The notes under the pieces: model-generated
The model's input: only the letters and a program-made list of their open reading frames with translations
The model's database searches: none
What the model was told of the DNA's origin: nothing
Part shown: positions 33,180 through 42,251 of the stretch, piece after piece
Position numbering within the stretch: position 1 is the stretch's first letter
Layout of the letters: the number at the start of each line of letters is the position of its first letter
Made by a program: the position numbers and the translations under genes
From: Akkermansia sp.
GTDB lineage: Bacteria; Verrucomicrobiota; Verrucomicrobiia; Verrucomicrobiales; Akkermansiaceae
Assembly: GCA_017517805.1 (NCBI GenBank)
Contig: JAFWYD010000072.1
Coordinates: forward strand, 1-64,000
Reading direction: 5' to 3'
DNA length: 64,000 bases

Positions 33180-33719
33180 ATGTTGAACCAGGAAGTGATA
33201 ACCGAGGCAGAAACTGCTGCCATTCAAATACCTGCCGGTAATGCTGTCCTCCTGCCGGAGGGCTCCCGCATCTATGTGACCCAGATGCTCGGGAACTCCA
33301 TTACGGCCGCGACGGATATAGGCCTGGTGCGTATTTCCCGAGAGGAAGCCTGCCGCGCCGGCATTATTGCAGCTTCTCAGACTGTGCAGGAGAGTGATGA
33401 GAACCTGACGCTCGAGGAGCGCATCTGGAAGGTGCTCGGCAATATCTACGACCCGGAAATTCCGGTGGATATCGTGAACCTTGGTTTGATTTACGGTGTT
33501 GAGGTGATACCTCAGAAAGAAGGCGGCAGCCACGTGGGCGTGCAGATGACGCTGACGGCACCCGGCTGCGGCATGGGACCCCACCTTATGGCCGAGGCTG
33601 AGATGGGAATTGCTGCGCTCGAAGGGGTGCAGAGTGTGGATGTCGAGTTTGTTTGGGACCCGCCCTGGAACCAGGGGATGATGACTGAAGAGGCGCGGAT
33701 GCAGCTGGGCCTGGAGTGA
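33180..33719 (+). CDS. sufT: Fe-S cluster assembly protein SufT (MIP18/DUF59 family)
   Basis: This 179-residue protein belongs to the SufT group, which helps mature Fe-S proteins. The N-terminal half is the SufT-specific part ('LPEGSRIYVTQMLGNSITAATD'), and the C-terminal half is a DUF59/MIP18 domain ('IYDPEIPVDIVNLGLIYGV') with the conserved cysteine in 'TLTAPGCGMGPHL'. No other suf genes are in the window. The following gene starts within a few bases of its stop. Confidence 0.9.
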   Translation: MLNQEVITEAETAAIQIPAGNAVLLPEGSRIYVTQMLGNSITAATDIGLVRISREEACRAGIIAASQTVQESDENLTLEERIWKVLGNIYDPEIPVDIVNLGLIYGVEVIPQKEGGSHVGVQMTLTAPGCGMGPHLMAEAEMGIAALEGVQSVDVEFVWDPPWNQGMMTEEARMQLGLE

Positions 33720-33724
33720 ATGAT

Positions 33725-34201
33725 ATGGGCAAGGTTACCTTAGAGTTGACAGAAGCTGAAATGCGCAACCTGGCAGAGGTCTGCGCCATGGGGCTGACTG
33801 TCCTGGGTCAGGCCATGCCGGATGGCCGCAACCCGAAGGCTGATGCGTGGCATAAGTTGCTCGTGGAAATTGTGAAGGCAGGCCGCACCGTGCCATCCAT
33901 TGCCCGGGATATGGAGCTGAACCCGGATTGCGGGTATTGGTTCTTCAAGCGTCCCTACATTGAAAATGCTTTTTACTCTGATGTGATTGATGAGTATCGG
34001 GATTCTGTGTTCTGGGAGGAACTGGTAGCGCGTTTATCTGCGCGCTCGCTGGTTGAGTACTATGGGCAGGAGGCGGTAGATGCCATGCCGCCCGAGACTC
34101 GGGCTTCCCACGTGGCCGCGATGGAGAAGACTTTGTGGAATGAGGTGACCCGCTATGGGGTCGACCGCCTCATGTTCATGCTGGCACCCGAGGAAAGCTG
34201 A
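33725..34201 (+). CDS. Hypothetical cytoplasmic protein downstream of sufT
   Basis: This 158-residue protein is acidic and helical, without signal or membrane segments. It includes 'CGYWFFKRPYIENAFYSDV' and 'DEYRDSVFWEELVARLSARSLVEYY', which look like a small structured domain. The family is not recognised. A GTG at 33716 overlaps the sufT stop; the ATG at 33725 is preferred. It is probably co-transcribed with sufT. Confidence 0.68.
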   Translation: MGKVTLELTEAEMRNLAEVCAMGLTVLGQAMPDGRNPKADAWHKLLVEIVKAGRTVPSIARDMELNPDCGYWFFKRPYIENAFYSDVIDEYRDSVFWEELVARLSARSLVEYYGQEAVDAMPPETRASHVAAMEKTLWNEVTRYGVDRLMFMLAPEES

Positions 34202-34210
34202 GATGAAGAA

Positions 34211-34243
34211 AAAGCCGCAGGTTGATTTCCTCCCTGCGGCTTT
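34211..34243 (-). terminator. Bidirectional terminator between sufT unit and LPS operon
   Basis: A perfect 11-bp stem (AAAGCCGCAGG/CCTGCGGCTTT) with an 11-nt loop. On the minus strand it is followed by TTTTCTTC, and on the plus strand by TTCC, so it mainly ends the leftward operon. Confidence 0.78.
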
Positions 34244-34265
34244 CCTGGTGAATTGGTGAAATAGT

Positions 34266-36149
34266 TTATGCTCCCATCAGTTCCTTGATGGTAATTCCAG
34301 CAGAACAGGAGGGGTGCTGGTCGCAACTCCTGGCATAGCATGGGTGGCAGGGCGTGTGGTTGCTTACTGCATGGTGCCCGGCTCCAAGCGGGGCGTACAC
34401 AGCTGCCAGTCGGCTGGCCATGATGACATGGCAGCGGCTGCCGACCAGAGCTGCCAGCTGGGGCAGCAGACCGTCTACTGCATACAGCATGCATTGAGGA
34501 CCAAGCACGGTCGCGACATTTTCCGGTCGGACCAGAACGATTCCGATGCCGAGTTCCTCTGCGAGTTTTTCGGCTTTTTCCGAGTCTTGCTCCAGCGCCA
34601 GCAGCCGGGTATTACTCCCCAGCGCAGAAACCAGTTCCTTCCATTTTCCGGTTTCCCAGCTATCAGCATCACCCAGCGTGGAGAACGGGGCAATGAAGTT
34701 GCCTGTGGCTTCTGCATTGCCGGTGGCTGGGTCGGGGTATTCTCCAGGTCTGGCGACTATATGCCACCGGAGCAAGTGTTCATAATGCTTCACTTTGTGC
34801 TGTGGCTCTTCCCCCACTGCCATACTGACCCGGTTATTGAATGCCTTTGAAAGGGGATTGCTGGCAAAGCCGCTGATGAACATAGGCATGAACCGCTGGA
34901 GGTTCATGAATACCCGTTTGTTGCTACTCAGCATGAACAGGTAGTCATACGGCCCCTTTTTGTATAATTCCGGGGCTTCCAGCTGGTCTGCCGGGCTTTC
35001 CTGCTCATTTGTCGTGGCCACATTGTCAATGTAGGCCTGTGTCTGCCAGAATACTTTCTGTTCTGCGGGGCAGACAACGGAGAGTTCCATATCCGGGCGG
35101 CAATTTTTCAGGCAGCGCAGCATGGGAATGGTGATGAGGGCTTCTTCAAATTCTTCTGGTACGCAGATGATGATGCGGAATGGAAGCCTTGCGTATTTGC
35201 GGATGATTTCATTCTGCTTCTCATCATTGTAAGGAGCAAAAATCATGGTGGACTTCCAGCGGTGGTGCATCCAGAATCCATCCAGAATCCCCTGACTCTG
35301 TACCTTTTCCAGCTCCAGGTTGACCCGCATGGTGATATCCTCGATGGATGATTCCTCCGTGGCGGGAATCTGCACCTCGTGGTTGAAATCCACTTCCCAT
35401 TGCCCCAGCCCTTGTGTCCGGCTGGCTACGGCATACAGGTGCACATTTTCCTTCCTGCGTTTATAGATGAGCGCAGGAAGCGTCGTGGTGCCAGTTACTT
35501 TGCCGAAGTAGGGAATATAGATTCCCTGCTGGGTGAACTGGTCGCTGAGCACACCGAGCAATCCACCATCGCGAGATAAGCGGAAGATATCCTTGAGCCC
35601 GTTCTTGATGTTGAACATCTCGCACCCGTAGCGGGTGCGGATGTCGTATACTGCCTTTTCCAGCACCGGGTTATCCAAGCGGCGGTAGAGGGAGCCGTAT
35701 CGCTTGACTTTCTGGAAGACGGGCCTCAGACGCGCCAGCATTTCCCAGTTGCCGGCATGCGGAATGCAGCAGATGATGCAGTCTCCCTTTTCTGCATCCT
35801 CGCGGAATCGATTGTCGCCGATCAGGGTGGCGCTGCGTTTCAGTTCTTTGTCGGTGAGGAGTCCGGTCTTGAAGGTGCATGCCATGTTCACGCAGGTGCG
35901 CACGATGTTCTTGCGCACCAAGGAACTGAGTTCTTTTCCCTTCAATTCAGGATTGGCTGCAATGCGGAGGTTTCTGGCAACGATGCGCCTGCGGCTGGGG
36001 AAAATGGCCCAGGTCAGATAGCCCACAGCTGTACCAACGAGCGCAACCAGCCGGATGTCTGTCATGCGTAGAATGAGGAAAAGCAGTCGGATGAAGAATC
36101 CGAATACCTTTTGCCCGATGCCCGGCTTGCTTGCACGTTTTGCGCTCAT
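34266..36149 (-). CDS. Lipid A acyltransferase (LpxL-like) fused to GT9 heptosyltransferase-like domain
   Basis: This 627-residue protein joins two envelope enzymes. Residues ~1-320 form an LpxL/HtrB-type acyltransferase with an N-terminal membrane span and the catalytic H-x4-E as 'HAGNWE' (H131, E136), then 'DGGLLGVLSDQF' and 'LEKVQSQGILDGFWMHHRWK'. Residues ~325-627 resemble family 9 glycosyltransferases (ADP-heptose:LPS), with a first strand 'FRIIICVPEEFEEALITIPMLRCL' and the C-terminal cysteine cluster 'CHPCYARSC...C'. The usual GT9 donor motifs are weak, so the second domain may be altered. It would add an acyl chain and perhaps a sugar to lipid A/core. It is last in a three-gene operon. 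Confidence 0.83.
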   Translation of the reverse strand: MSAKRASKPGIGQKVFGFFIRLLFLILRMTDIRLVALVGTAVGYLTWAIFPSRRRIVARNLRIAANPELKGKELSSLVRKNIVRTCVNMACTFKTGLLTDKELKRSATLIGDNRFREDAEKGDCIICCIPHAGNWEMLARLRPVFQKVKRYGSLYRRLDNPVLEKAVYDIRTRYGCEMFNIKNGLKDIFRLSRDGGLLGVLSDQFTQQGIYIPYFGKVTGTTTLPALIYKRRKENVHLYAVASRTQGLGQWEVDFNHEVQIPATEESSIEDITMRVNLELEKVQSQGILDGFWMHHRWKSTMIFAPYNDEKQNEIIRKYARLPFRIIICVPEEFEEALITIPMLRCLKNCRPDMELSVVCPAEQKVFWQTQAYIDNVATTNEQESPADQLEAPELYKKGPYDYLFMLSSNKRVFMNLQRFMPMFISGFASNPLSKAFNNRVSMAVGEEPQHKVKHYEHLLRWHIVARPGEYPDPATGNAEATGNFIAPFSTLGDADSWETGKWKELVSALGSNTRLLALEQDSEKAEKLAEELGIGIVLVRPENVATVLGPQCMLYAVDGLLPQLAALVGSRCHVIMASRLAAVYAPLGAGHHAVSNHTPCHPCYARSCDQHPSCSAGITIKELMGA

Positions 36150-36167
36150 GGCTGAGTTGTTCCCGAC

Positions 36168-36569
36168 TTAGTTGAAGGTCATGAATCGAGGTACATAGAA
36201 GGGCTTTCGGGTGTAGGGATCCCACACTTTGTCGCCCACGGAGCTCTTGGTGTAGTCGAGCTGGTAATACGGCTCGTACGGCGAGACCAGGATATTGGAG
36301 AATTCACAGGGCAGGGCGTAGGGTAATCCGTCACTTGCATATTCGATTTTGCCGTGCAGGTGCCCCGAGGGGGGTAAATCGTAGGGGTTGACCTTAATCC
36401 AGCTTTCAGATGCTGGCTTGCCTCCTGCATCGGCAATCACATGCGGCGGGCGTTCTCCGGGGTACTCATCGCGGATAAATTTATCGGCGATCTGCTGGAA
36501 GATGCAGGAATTGAGGGTGACAACGCTGGTTGCAGCGAGAATGCCCAGTAACAGTTTGTGTGTGTACAT
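36168..36569 (-). CDS. Hypothetical lipoprotein
   Basis: This 133-residue protein has a lipoprotein signal ('LLGILAATSVVTLNSC'), with the lipid-modified cysteine at C22. The mature part is short, rich in Pro and Tyr ('VSPYEPYYQLDYTKS'), and lacks known domains. It is between a membrane protein and the acyltransferase-GT9 gene (12- and 18-bp gaps), so it may act in outer-membrane or LPS handling. Confidence 0.68.
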   Translation of the reverse strand: MYTHKLLLGILAATSVVTLNSCIFQQIADKFIRDEYPGERPPHVIADAGGKPASESWIKVNPYDLPPSGHLHGKIEYASDGLPYALPCEFSNILVSPYEPYYQLDYTKSSVGDKVWDPYTRKPFYVPRFMTFN

Positions 36570-36581
36570 TTCGGGGTTATG

Positions 36582-37424
36582 TTAGTTTGTGTGTTGAGAA
36601 GTGTAGGGGATGAGCCGGACGATGCTGTCGTGCCCTTGTTCGCCTTTGATAAACTGGGGACAATAGTTATATTCCCTGATGATGGCGGATATTTCAGAAT
36701 AGCAGGCCAGCAGGGTATCGAGAGCAGGAGCCAGCATGCTTACATGCCGTTCCGGTATACCCATCAGGCCGATGCTGCCGCCTTCCGGTATGTTGCCAAA
36801 GAGCACCGGGGTACCTGTCAGCCTGGCTTTAAGCTCGGGTTTCCCCATGTTGACCTCTTGCCAGAAGGTGATGTTGACAGAGGTCGTCTGGTGAATGTTG
36901 GCTCCTATCAGGCGGTCGATGACAAGTTCTGCATAGCCATCATGAATGCGCACGGCCACTCCTTCCCCGTGGGTGATGATGGAGAAGATACCCGTCTGGC
37001 GTATGCGGCACGTTTCGCGGAGGTATCGGTTGATTTCGGCTTCTGTGAAGCTGATAGCCTGGCCATTGGCATTGCGGAGCAGGGCGGTGAGGTCCCTGGC
37101 GCTGCCCCGGTCTGCATAACCAGCGATGTTGCGCATATCCTGCGGGGTCCACATACTGACCAGCGTGCAGATGAGGGCTGTGGTGAAGACCAGGAAGACA
37201 AGCGTTGCCAGGATGCTCCAGAAATTGAACCGTTGCCAGATTTCCTGCCACAGGGGGATAGTTTCGCGGGGCTGAGCAGTCGGTTCTTCTTCGCCTGCCG
37301 GTGAGAAAAAGGCGGTTTTGGTGATATCCTTGCTCTGGGAGTTTTTATCAAACAGGAACCCCCACAGAGAGGTTTCTTCCTCTGTGCGCTTCCTGGTGCG
37401 TTTCCTGTTCGTTGTTCCCGCCAT
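36582..37424 (-). CDS. Hypothetical single-span membrane protein
   Basis: This 280-residue protein has a basic N-terminus (TNRKRTRKRTEEE), one membrane span (about residues 71-92, 'ILATLVFLVFTTALICTLV') and a ~185-residue periplasmic domain with 'EAEINRYLRETC' and 'LKARLTGTPVLFGNIPEGG'. The family is not recognised. It leads the operon with the lipoprotein and the acyltransferase fusion. Confidence 0.68.
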   Translation of the reverse strand: MAGTTNRKRTRKRTEEETSLWGFLFDKNSQSKDITKTAFFSPAGEEEPTAQPRETIPLWQEIWQRFNFWSILATLVFLVFTTALICTLVSMWTPQDMRNIAGYADRGSARDLTALLRNANGQAISFTEAEINRYLRETCRIRQTGIFSIITHGEGVAVRIHDGYAELVIDRLIGANIHQTTSVNITFWQEVNMGKPELKARLTGTPVLFGNIPEGGSIGLMGIPERHVSMLAPALDTLLACYSEISAIIREYNYCPQFIKGEQGHDSIVRLIPYTSQHTN

Positions 37425-37440
37425 GCTACACTACGCGGCT

Positions 37441-37469
37441 ATTCTAGCATGCAGAGTGACCCAAGAAAA
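37441..37469 (-). promoter_or_regulatory. Promoter of the LPS/envelope operon
   Basis: TTTTCT (37464-37469), a 17-bp spacer, then TAGAAT (37441-37446). The leader is about 9 nt. Confidence 0.5.
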
Positions 37470-37506
37470 GCAAAAAACAAGGAAGCGGAAGCAAATGTGA
37501 GGCATA

Positions 37507-38442
37507 TTACACACCGTCCAGAGCCCAGCGGAGGTATTTGAGCGACTCTGCCCATATTTTGCGGCTGGTGCTGCCGAGCACCACGACGATGACGGCCCTG
37601 CCATTGCTGGCTGCGCAGGAGATGAGGCATTTGCCAGCAAGGTTGGTGTAGCCCGTCTTCATGCCCTGCACCCAGGGATGGCTGGTGAGCAGGCGGTTGG
37701 TGGAGCGAATCATGCGCACCTGCCCGTTGTTGCGGCGGAATTCATAGGCCGGTATATTGATCATGCTGCGTATGGTGCGGTTGTTATAGGCGTAACAAGC
37801 CGCCAGTGCCATATCGTAGGCGGTGGAATACTGCTCAGCAGGCAGGCCGTTGGGGTTCGCGAAGTGCGTGTTGTGCATGCGCATGTGGCGCGCGCGCGCG
37901 TTCATTTTATCAACGAAGGCTTCCACGCTGCCTGCGCAGTCTCGGGCCAGGGAAACGGCCACGTCGTTGAAACTGCCTGTCAGCATGGCCTGCAGAAGTT
38001 CTCGCCGTGTATACTGCTCGCCTGCGCGCAGATTGAGGCGGATGGGGGGTTCCAATCTGTCGGATGCCTGGATGGTGACCAGCTTATCCAGGTCGCCGGT
38101 ATCGCAGACACACAGGGCCGTGATGATTTTCTGCGTGCTGGCGACCTGCCTGCGTTCGCTTGCGTTGTAACCATACAGGACGTGCCCGTTGTAGGGGTCA
38201 ATCACACAGACCGCTGCGCAGTTGGGGGCCGGGGCTGCAACCGATGGTGTGCGGAGAGGGCGTGCCGGGTTGAGGCCGCTGCTGTAGTTGCGTCTGATTT
38301 TTCTTGCCGAAGCGGGGATGGGGGAGGGGTGGTATCCTGCGTATGGCTGGTTCTGCACAAATGGGGCGCTGAAAGCCTTCGCGGCTGGTATCGTGGTGGC
38401 GATGAGCGTGCAGATTGTCAGGAGGGTGGCAAGAATACGCAT
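37507..38442 (-). CDS. D-alanyl-D-alanine carboxypeptidase (peptidase S11)
   Basis: This 311-residue exported penicillin-binding protein trims the last D-Ala from peptidoglycan stem peptides. The signal peptide covers residues 1-23. The active site is complete: S102-T-Q-K105 (SxxK), S157-F-N159 (SxN) and K262-T-G264. It ends soon after the KTG motif and lacks the C-terminal domain and amphipathic anchor of DacA/PBP5, so it may be soluble. It has its own promoter. Confidence 0.91.
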   Translation of the reverse strand: MRILATLLTICTLIATTIPAAKAFSAPFVQNQPYAGYHPSPIPASARKIRRNYSSGLNPARPLRTPSVAAPAPNCAAVCVIDPYNGHVLYGYNASERRQVASTQKIITALCVCDTGDLDKLVTIQASDRLEPPIRLNLRAGEQYTRRELLQAMLTGSFNDVAVSLARDCAGSVEAFVDKMNARARHMRMHNTHFANPNGLPAEQYSTAYDMALAACYAYNNRTIRSMINIPAYEFRRNNGQVRMIRSTNRLLTSHPWVQGMKTGYTNLAGKCLISCAASNGRAVIVVVLGSTSRKIWAESLKYLRWALDGV

Positions 38443-38450
38443 GACGAGCG

Positions 38451-38479
38451 AGTGTAGGTCACCCCCCCGGTATTTGCAA
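38451..38479 (-). promoter_or_regulatory. Carboxypeptidase gene promoter
   Basis: TTGCAA (38474-38479), a 17-bp spacer, then TACACT (38451-38456), 8 nt before the ATG. Confidence 0.65.
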
Positions 38480-38492
38480 GCCTAAAGTGTGT

Positions 38493-39614
38493 TCACCGAG
38501 GCAGGGCAAAACGCCCGCCGGGCAGGGGGATAAGCCTTCGTTCAATTTGAAGGCGCATGAGCAAGGGGGTGATGCAGTGGGCTCCTTTACCTAATGCGGT
38601 GCAGAGGGTATCCAGTGTGTCGTGTCCCGCGTCGATAGCCAGCAGCAGCTCCCGGGCTTCAGGTGAAAGAGATGAATCTGTATCGGCTTGCTCTGCTTTG
38701 ATAGTGAAGAGATCCAGCTGACGGGGCTGGTTGTCCCACCCCATGTCGTTGAGCAGCTCTGCGGGGGAGGTGCAGAGGGTGGCTCCATCGCGGATGAGGG
38801 CGTGGCATCCGCTGAAACTGATCTGGCTGATAGGGCCTGGTATGGCGAATACCCTGTTGTTGTAATCGGCACCAGCCATGCTGGCGGTGTGGAGCGAGCC
38901 GCTGCGTTGCGGTGCCTCCACAACCACGGTGGCGCGGCTCCATGCTGCCACGACCCGGTTGCGCTGCGGGAAGGTGGTGCGGCTGGGGCGCATGAACATG
39001 GGAAACTCGCTGACCAGGGCTCCGTGCCCATCGCAAATGCGCTCTGCAAGTTCCTCGTTCTCTTCGGGGTAGAGCCCAGCCATGCCGAATCCCAGCACGC
39101 CGATGGTGCGGCCTCCGGCATCGAGCGCGCCCCAGTGGGCGGCTGTGTCAATCCCGCGCGCCATGCCGGAGATGATGGTGCAGCCGGCATCTGCCAGCTC
39201 GCGACCGAAACGCCGGGCGGTTGTAGCCCCGTAGGGAGAGGCCTGCCGGGTGCCCACCAGGGCTACACTACGCTCGGCATCTGCCTGCCTGAGCTCGCCG
39301 CGCAGGTAGAGGACCACGGGCGGGTCACTCATCAGGCGCAGCTGGGCGGGGTATTCTTCATCCAGCAAAGTGATGATTCGTACCCCGCGTTCTGCTGCAC
39401 ATTCGATTTCTGCGCGTGCGTTGGTGCAGTTTTTCCAGTCTGCGATAATGGAGGCCAGCTTTGCCCCGATGCGGGGTACCATGGCCAGCATGTTTTCCGG
39501 GGCGTTGAGCACGAGCTCGGCGCTCCCGAAAAACTCCAGCAGAGCCTGAATCCTCATCGACCCGATACCGGGTATGAGATTCAGCGTGATAAGGGCCTCC
39601 TTGGGGGTGAGCAT
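38493..39614 (-). CDS. dprA: DNA-processing protein DprA
   Basis: This 373-residue protein loads RecA onto incoming single-stranded DNA during natural transformation. The N-terminal part has a helix-hairpin-helix-like 'LNLIPGIGSMRIQALLEFF'. The Rossmann-like core has 'VALVGTRQASPYG', 'ISGMARGIDTAAHWGAL', 'FPQRNRVVA' and 'GSLHTASMAG'. The C-terminus is a winged-helix domain ending 'LPGGRFALPR'. It starts 10 bp after nadC and is probably in one operon with it. Confidence 0.94.
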   Translation of the reverse strand: MLTPKEALITLNLIPGIGSMRIQALLEFFGSAELVLNAPENMLAMVPRIGAKLASIIADWKNCTNARAEIECAAERGVRIITLLDEEYPAQLRLMSDPPVVLYLRGELRQADAERSVALVGTRQASPYGATTARRFGRELADAGCTIISGMARGIDTAAHWGALDAGGRTIGVLGFGMAGLYPEENEELAERICDGHGALVSEFPMFMRPSRTTFPQRNRVVAAWSRATVVVEAPQRSGSLHTASMAGADYNNRVFAIPGPISQISFSGCHALIRDGATLCTSPAELLNDMGWDNQPRQLDLFTIKAEQADTDSSLSPEARELLLAIDAGHDTLDTLCTALGKGAHCITPLLMRLQIERRLIPLPGGRFALPR

Positions 39615-39624
39615 GCGGGGTGAA

Positions 39625-40491
39625 TCAGCGCTCGACGGTGAAATCGAGTCCCAGGTCGAGTGAGGGGACAGAGTGTGTGAGGCAGCCGAAGCTCATGAAA
39701 TCCACACCTGTTTCCGCGGCAGCCGGGGCCGTGGCGAGGGTGAGGCCACCGGAGGCTTCGAAATACGGCTTGCAGTTCTGCCCGCGCATTTCGACTGCCT
39801 TGCGCATGTCGTCATTGCTCATGTTATCCAGCAGGATGTAATCGACCCCTTCCAGCTTCAGGAAAGCTTCGACCTGCTGCAGGTTATCGGCCTCCAGCTG
39901 AACCTCCACTCCGGGGCGTTCACTCTTGAGTTTGTTGATGCAGCGCTGCAGGTGGTCGGTGTTGCCATCGGTCATGAGGTGGTTATCCTTCACCATGGCT
40001 CGGTCGTACAGCCCCAGGCGGTGGTTGTTGCCGCCGCCATGCACCACGGCTGCTTTTTCCAACAGACGGTATCCTGGCGTTGTCTTGCGGGTGTCGAGCA
40101 GCTTGCAGTCGGTGTGCGCTATGGCTTTCACGTATTTGTGAGTCATGGTAGCCACGCCGGAAAGACGCTGGATGAAGTTGAGCGCGGTGCGCTCGGCCCC
40201 CAGAATCGACTGGGCCTTCCCTTCAATCATCATGACAACGGCACCCGGGGAAACTTCATCGCCATCGCTCAGGTAGACCTCTACCTTCAGCGTGGGGTCA
40301 ACCGCTTTGAACACAGCCCGGGCTACATCGACACCCGAGAGGACACCCTGGGTGCGCGGGCGCAGCAGGGCTCGCGCCTGAAGTTCTGCGGGTACAAAGT
40401 AGAGGGAGGTCACGTCTCCGTCACCGAAATCTTCTTCGAGCGCCAGTTTAATCAGCGCTTCCATGTTGTCAGATACCTTAGTGTGGCTCAT
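39625..40491 (-). CDS. nadC: Nicotinate-nucleotide pyrophosphorylase (carboxylating)
   Basis: This 288-residue enzyme makes nicotinate mononucleotide from quinolinate and PRPP in NAD+ synthesis. Typical segments are 'EEDFGDGDVTSLYFVPAEL', 'ERTALNFIQRLSGVATMTHKY', 'DTRKTTPGYRLLEKAAVVHGGGNNHRLGL', and 'ASGGLTLATAPAAAETGVD', which carry the phosphate-binding and catalytic residues. The frame continues far upstream, but the promoter ends 6 nt before the ATG at 40491 and the family length (~285) agrees. dprA follows. Confidence 0.95.
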   Translation of the reverse strand: MSHTKVSDNMEALIKLALEEDFGDGDVTSLYFVPAELQARALLRPRTQGVLSGVDVARAVFKAVDPTLKVEVYLSDGDEVSPGAVVMMIEGKAQSILGAERTALNFIQRLSGVATMTHKYVKAIAHTDCKLLDTRKTTPGYRLLEKAAVVHGGGNNHRLGLYDRAMVKDNHLMTDGNTDHLQRCINKLKSERPGVEVQLEADNLQQVEAFLKLEGVDYILLDNMSNDDMRKAVEMRGQNCKPYFEASGGLTLATAPAAAETGVDFMSFGCLTHSVPSLDLGLDFTVER

Positions 40492-40497
40492 GCGGGA

Positions 40498-40526
40498 ATG
40501 ATAGCCTTCCTGCCGCCGATTGTAAA
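40498..40526 (-). promoter_or_regulatory. nadC promoter
   Basis: TTTACA (40521-40526), a 17-bp spacer, then TATCAT (40498-40503), 6 nt before the ATG. Confidence 0.62.
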
Positions 40527-40561
40527 GGCAGAAATGCGTTGTATTATGCACTAGATTGCGC

Positions 40562-40590
40562 TTGCCTTGCGGTGCGGTGCATGCTAGAAT
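40562..40590 (+). promoter_or_regulatory. metG promoter
   Basis: TTGCCT (40562-40567), a 17-bp spacer, then TAGAAT (40585-40590), 9 nt before the ATG. Confidence 0.65.
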
Positions 40591-40599
40591 CGGCGCGCT

Positions 40600-42225
40600 A
40601 TGTTCTATATCACGACAGCAATTGACTACACCAATGGCGCACCCCACATCGGGCATGCGTATGAGAAGGTTCTGGCAGATGTTCTGGCTCGCTGGCACCG
40701 AATGTGTGGTGAAGATGTATTCTTCCTGACGGGTGTAGACCAGCACGGCCAGAAGGTGCAGCAGAAGGCAGAGGCCGCTGGCATGCAGCCCCAGGAGTAT
40801 GCCGATATGGTGACGCAGAAGTTCATTGACCTCTGGGCGCGCCTGGGTATCCAGTACGATGGCTGGGCCGCCACGACCGATGCCCGCCACAAGGCCTGTG
40901 TGCAGGCAATTCTGAGTGCTCTCAAGGAAAAGGGCTGCCTGTACAAGAAGGGGTACAAGGGCTTCTACTCAATCCGCCAGGAGCAGTTTCTCACCGATAA
41001 GGAGCGCAACGAGCAGGGCGAGTTCGGTCCGGAATGGGGCGAAGTGGTGGAGCTGGAGGAGGAAAACTGGTATTTCAACCTCAGCCAGCAGGTGGAGTGG
41101 CTCAAGGACTACGTGACCAGTCATCCCTCTGTGGTTACCCCCGAGTTCCGCCGCCAGGACCTGCTCAATGCCATCGAGCGTGCTGCCGGGGTGGATCTCT
41201 GCATTTCCCGCCCGAAGGACCGTCTTTCCTGGGGAATACCGCTGCCCTTTGACCCGGATTTTGTGACCTACGTATGGTTCGATGCTCTGGTGAACTACAT
41301 TTCCTTTGCCGGTTACAAGGCGGCAGAGGGTGCTGGCTTGCCCGATTTCAACAAGCTCTGGCCGGCTGCCTGCGAGGTAATCGGCAAGGATATCCTGGTG
41401 CCGGCTCACGGTATCTACTGGCTGTGCATGCTGCATGCCATGGGCTTTGCGGATGAGCAGATGCCCGCCCTGCTGGTGCATGGCTGGCTCAACATCAAGG
41501 GCGAGAAGATGTCCAAGTCTCTGGGCAATATCGTGGATCCCAACGATTTGTGCGATGCCTTCGGTGCCGAGGCGGTGCGTTACTACCTGGTGCGCGATAC
41601 CAAGACCGGTTACGACAGCGATTTTGACCCGGAGCGCATGAAGATGATTTACAACACGGAGCTGGCCAACGATATCGGCAACCTGTGCAATCGCTCGCTC
41701 AATATGTGCGTGCGCTACTGTGGCGGTGTGGTTACTCCGGGTGAGGGGGATGACGAGCTCTCAGCCGCGCTGCGTGAGAGTATGGCTTCCACTATCTCCA
41801 GGTTTGCCGATTGCATGAATGCCTATAACACGGCCGATGCTCTTGCTGCCCTGAATGCCCATGTGGGCCTCTGCAACAGCTACATCGAGCAGAAGCAGCC
41901 CTGGGCTCTTGCCAAGGATGAAAGTAAGCTGCCGGAGCTCCAGCGTGTGCTGGCTCATCTGCTGGAATGCTGTGCCCAGGTCGGTTTCCTGCTGGGGTGC
42001 GTGCTTCCCGAGGCTTCCGGGCGCATCCTTTCCCAGTTGCAACTGGATCTTGCAGGCCTGACTCCGCAGACCATGAGCTGGGGGCTGCTGAAGGATGGTC
42101 ATACGGTGCTGGCACCCAGCCCGGTGTTCCCGCGCATCCTTTCTGCTGAGGAGAAGGAAAAAATGGCAGCTAAGGCCGCCAAGGCTGCTGAAAAGGCCGC
42201 ACGCAAGGCTTCTCAGCAGGCATAA
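40600..42225 (+). CDS. metG: Methionyl-tRNA synthetase
   Basis: This 541-residue class I synthetase charges tRNA(Met). It has 'APHIGHAYEKVLADVLARW' (HIGH), the 'FFLTGVDQHGQKV' strand, 'YVWFDALVNYISF' and 'GEKMSKSLGN' (KMSKS), followed by an anticodon-binding helical domain. It lacks the zinc knuckle of the E. coli type, and the C-terminal EMAP-like tRNA-binding domain is absent. Instead it ends in a Lys/Ala-rich tail of about 25 residues that may bind tRNA loosely. It is a single-gene unit with a strong terminator. Confidence 0.96.
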   Translation: MFYITTAIDYTNGAPHIGHAYEKVLADVLARWHRMCGEDVFFLTGVDQHGQKVQQKAEAAGMQPQEYADMVTQKFIDLWARLGIQYDGWAATTDARHKACVQAILSALKEKGCLYKKGYKGFYSIRQEQFLTDKERNEQGEFGPEWGEVVELEEENWYFNLSQQVEWLKDYVTSHPSVVTPEFRRQDLLNAIERAAGVDLCISRPKDRLSWGIPLPFDPDFVTYVWFDALVNYISFAGYKAAEGAGLPDFNKLWPAACEVIGKDILVPAHGIYWLCMLHAMGFADEQMPALLVHGWLNIKGEKMSKSLGNIVDPNDLCDAFGAEAVRYYLVRDTKTGYDSDFDPERMKMIYNTELANDIGNLCNRSLNMCVRYCGGVVTPGEGDDELSAALRESMASTISRFADCMNAYNTADALAALNAHVGLCNSYIEQKQPWALAKDESKLPELQRVLAHLLECCAQVGFLLGCVLPEASGRILSQLQLDLAGLTPQTMSWGLLKDGHTVLAPSPVFPRILSAEEKEKMAAKAAKAAEKAARKASQQA

Positions 42226-42251
42226 TCGGCATTCGCCTCTGTTTGTTTATA

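Noticed and set aside
40492..40890. 133-codon N-terminal extension of nadC
   Set aside because: It is antisense to metG; NadC length and the promoter at 40498-40526 fix the start at 40491.
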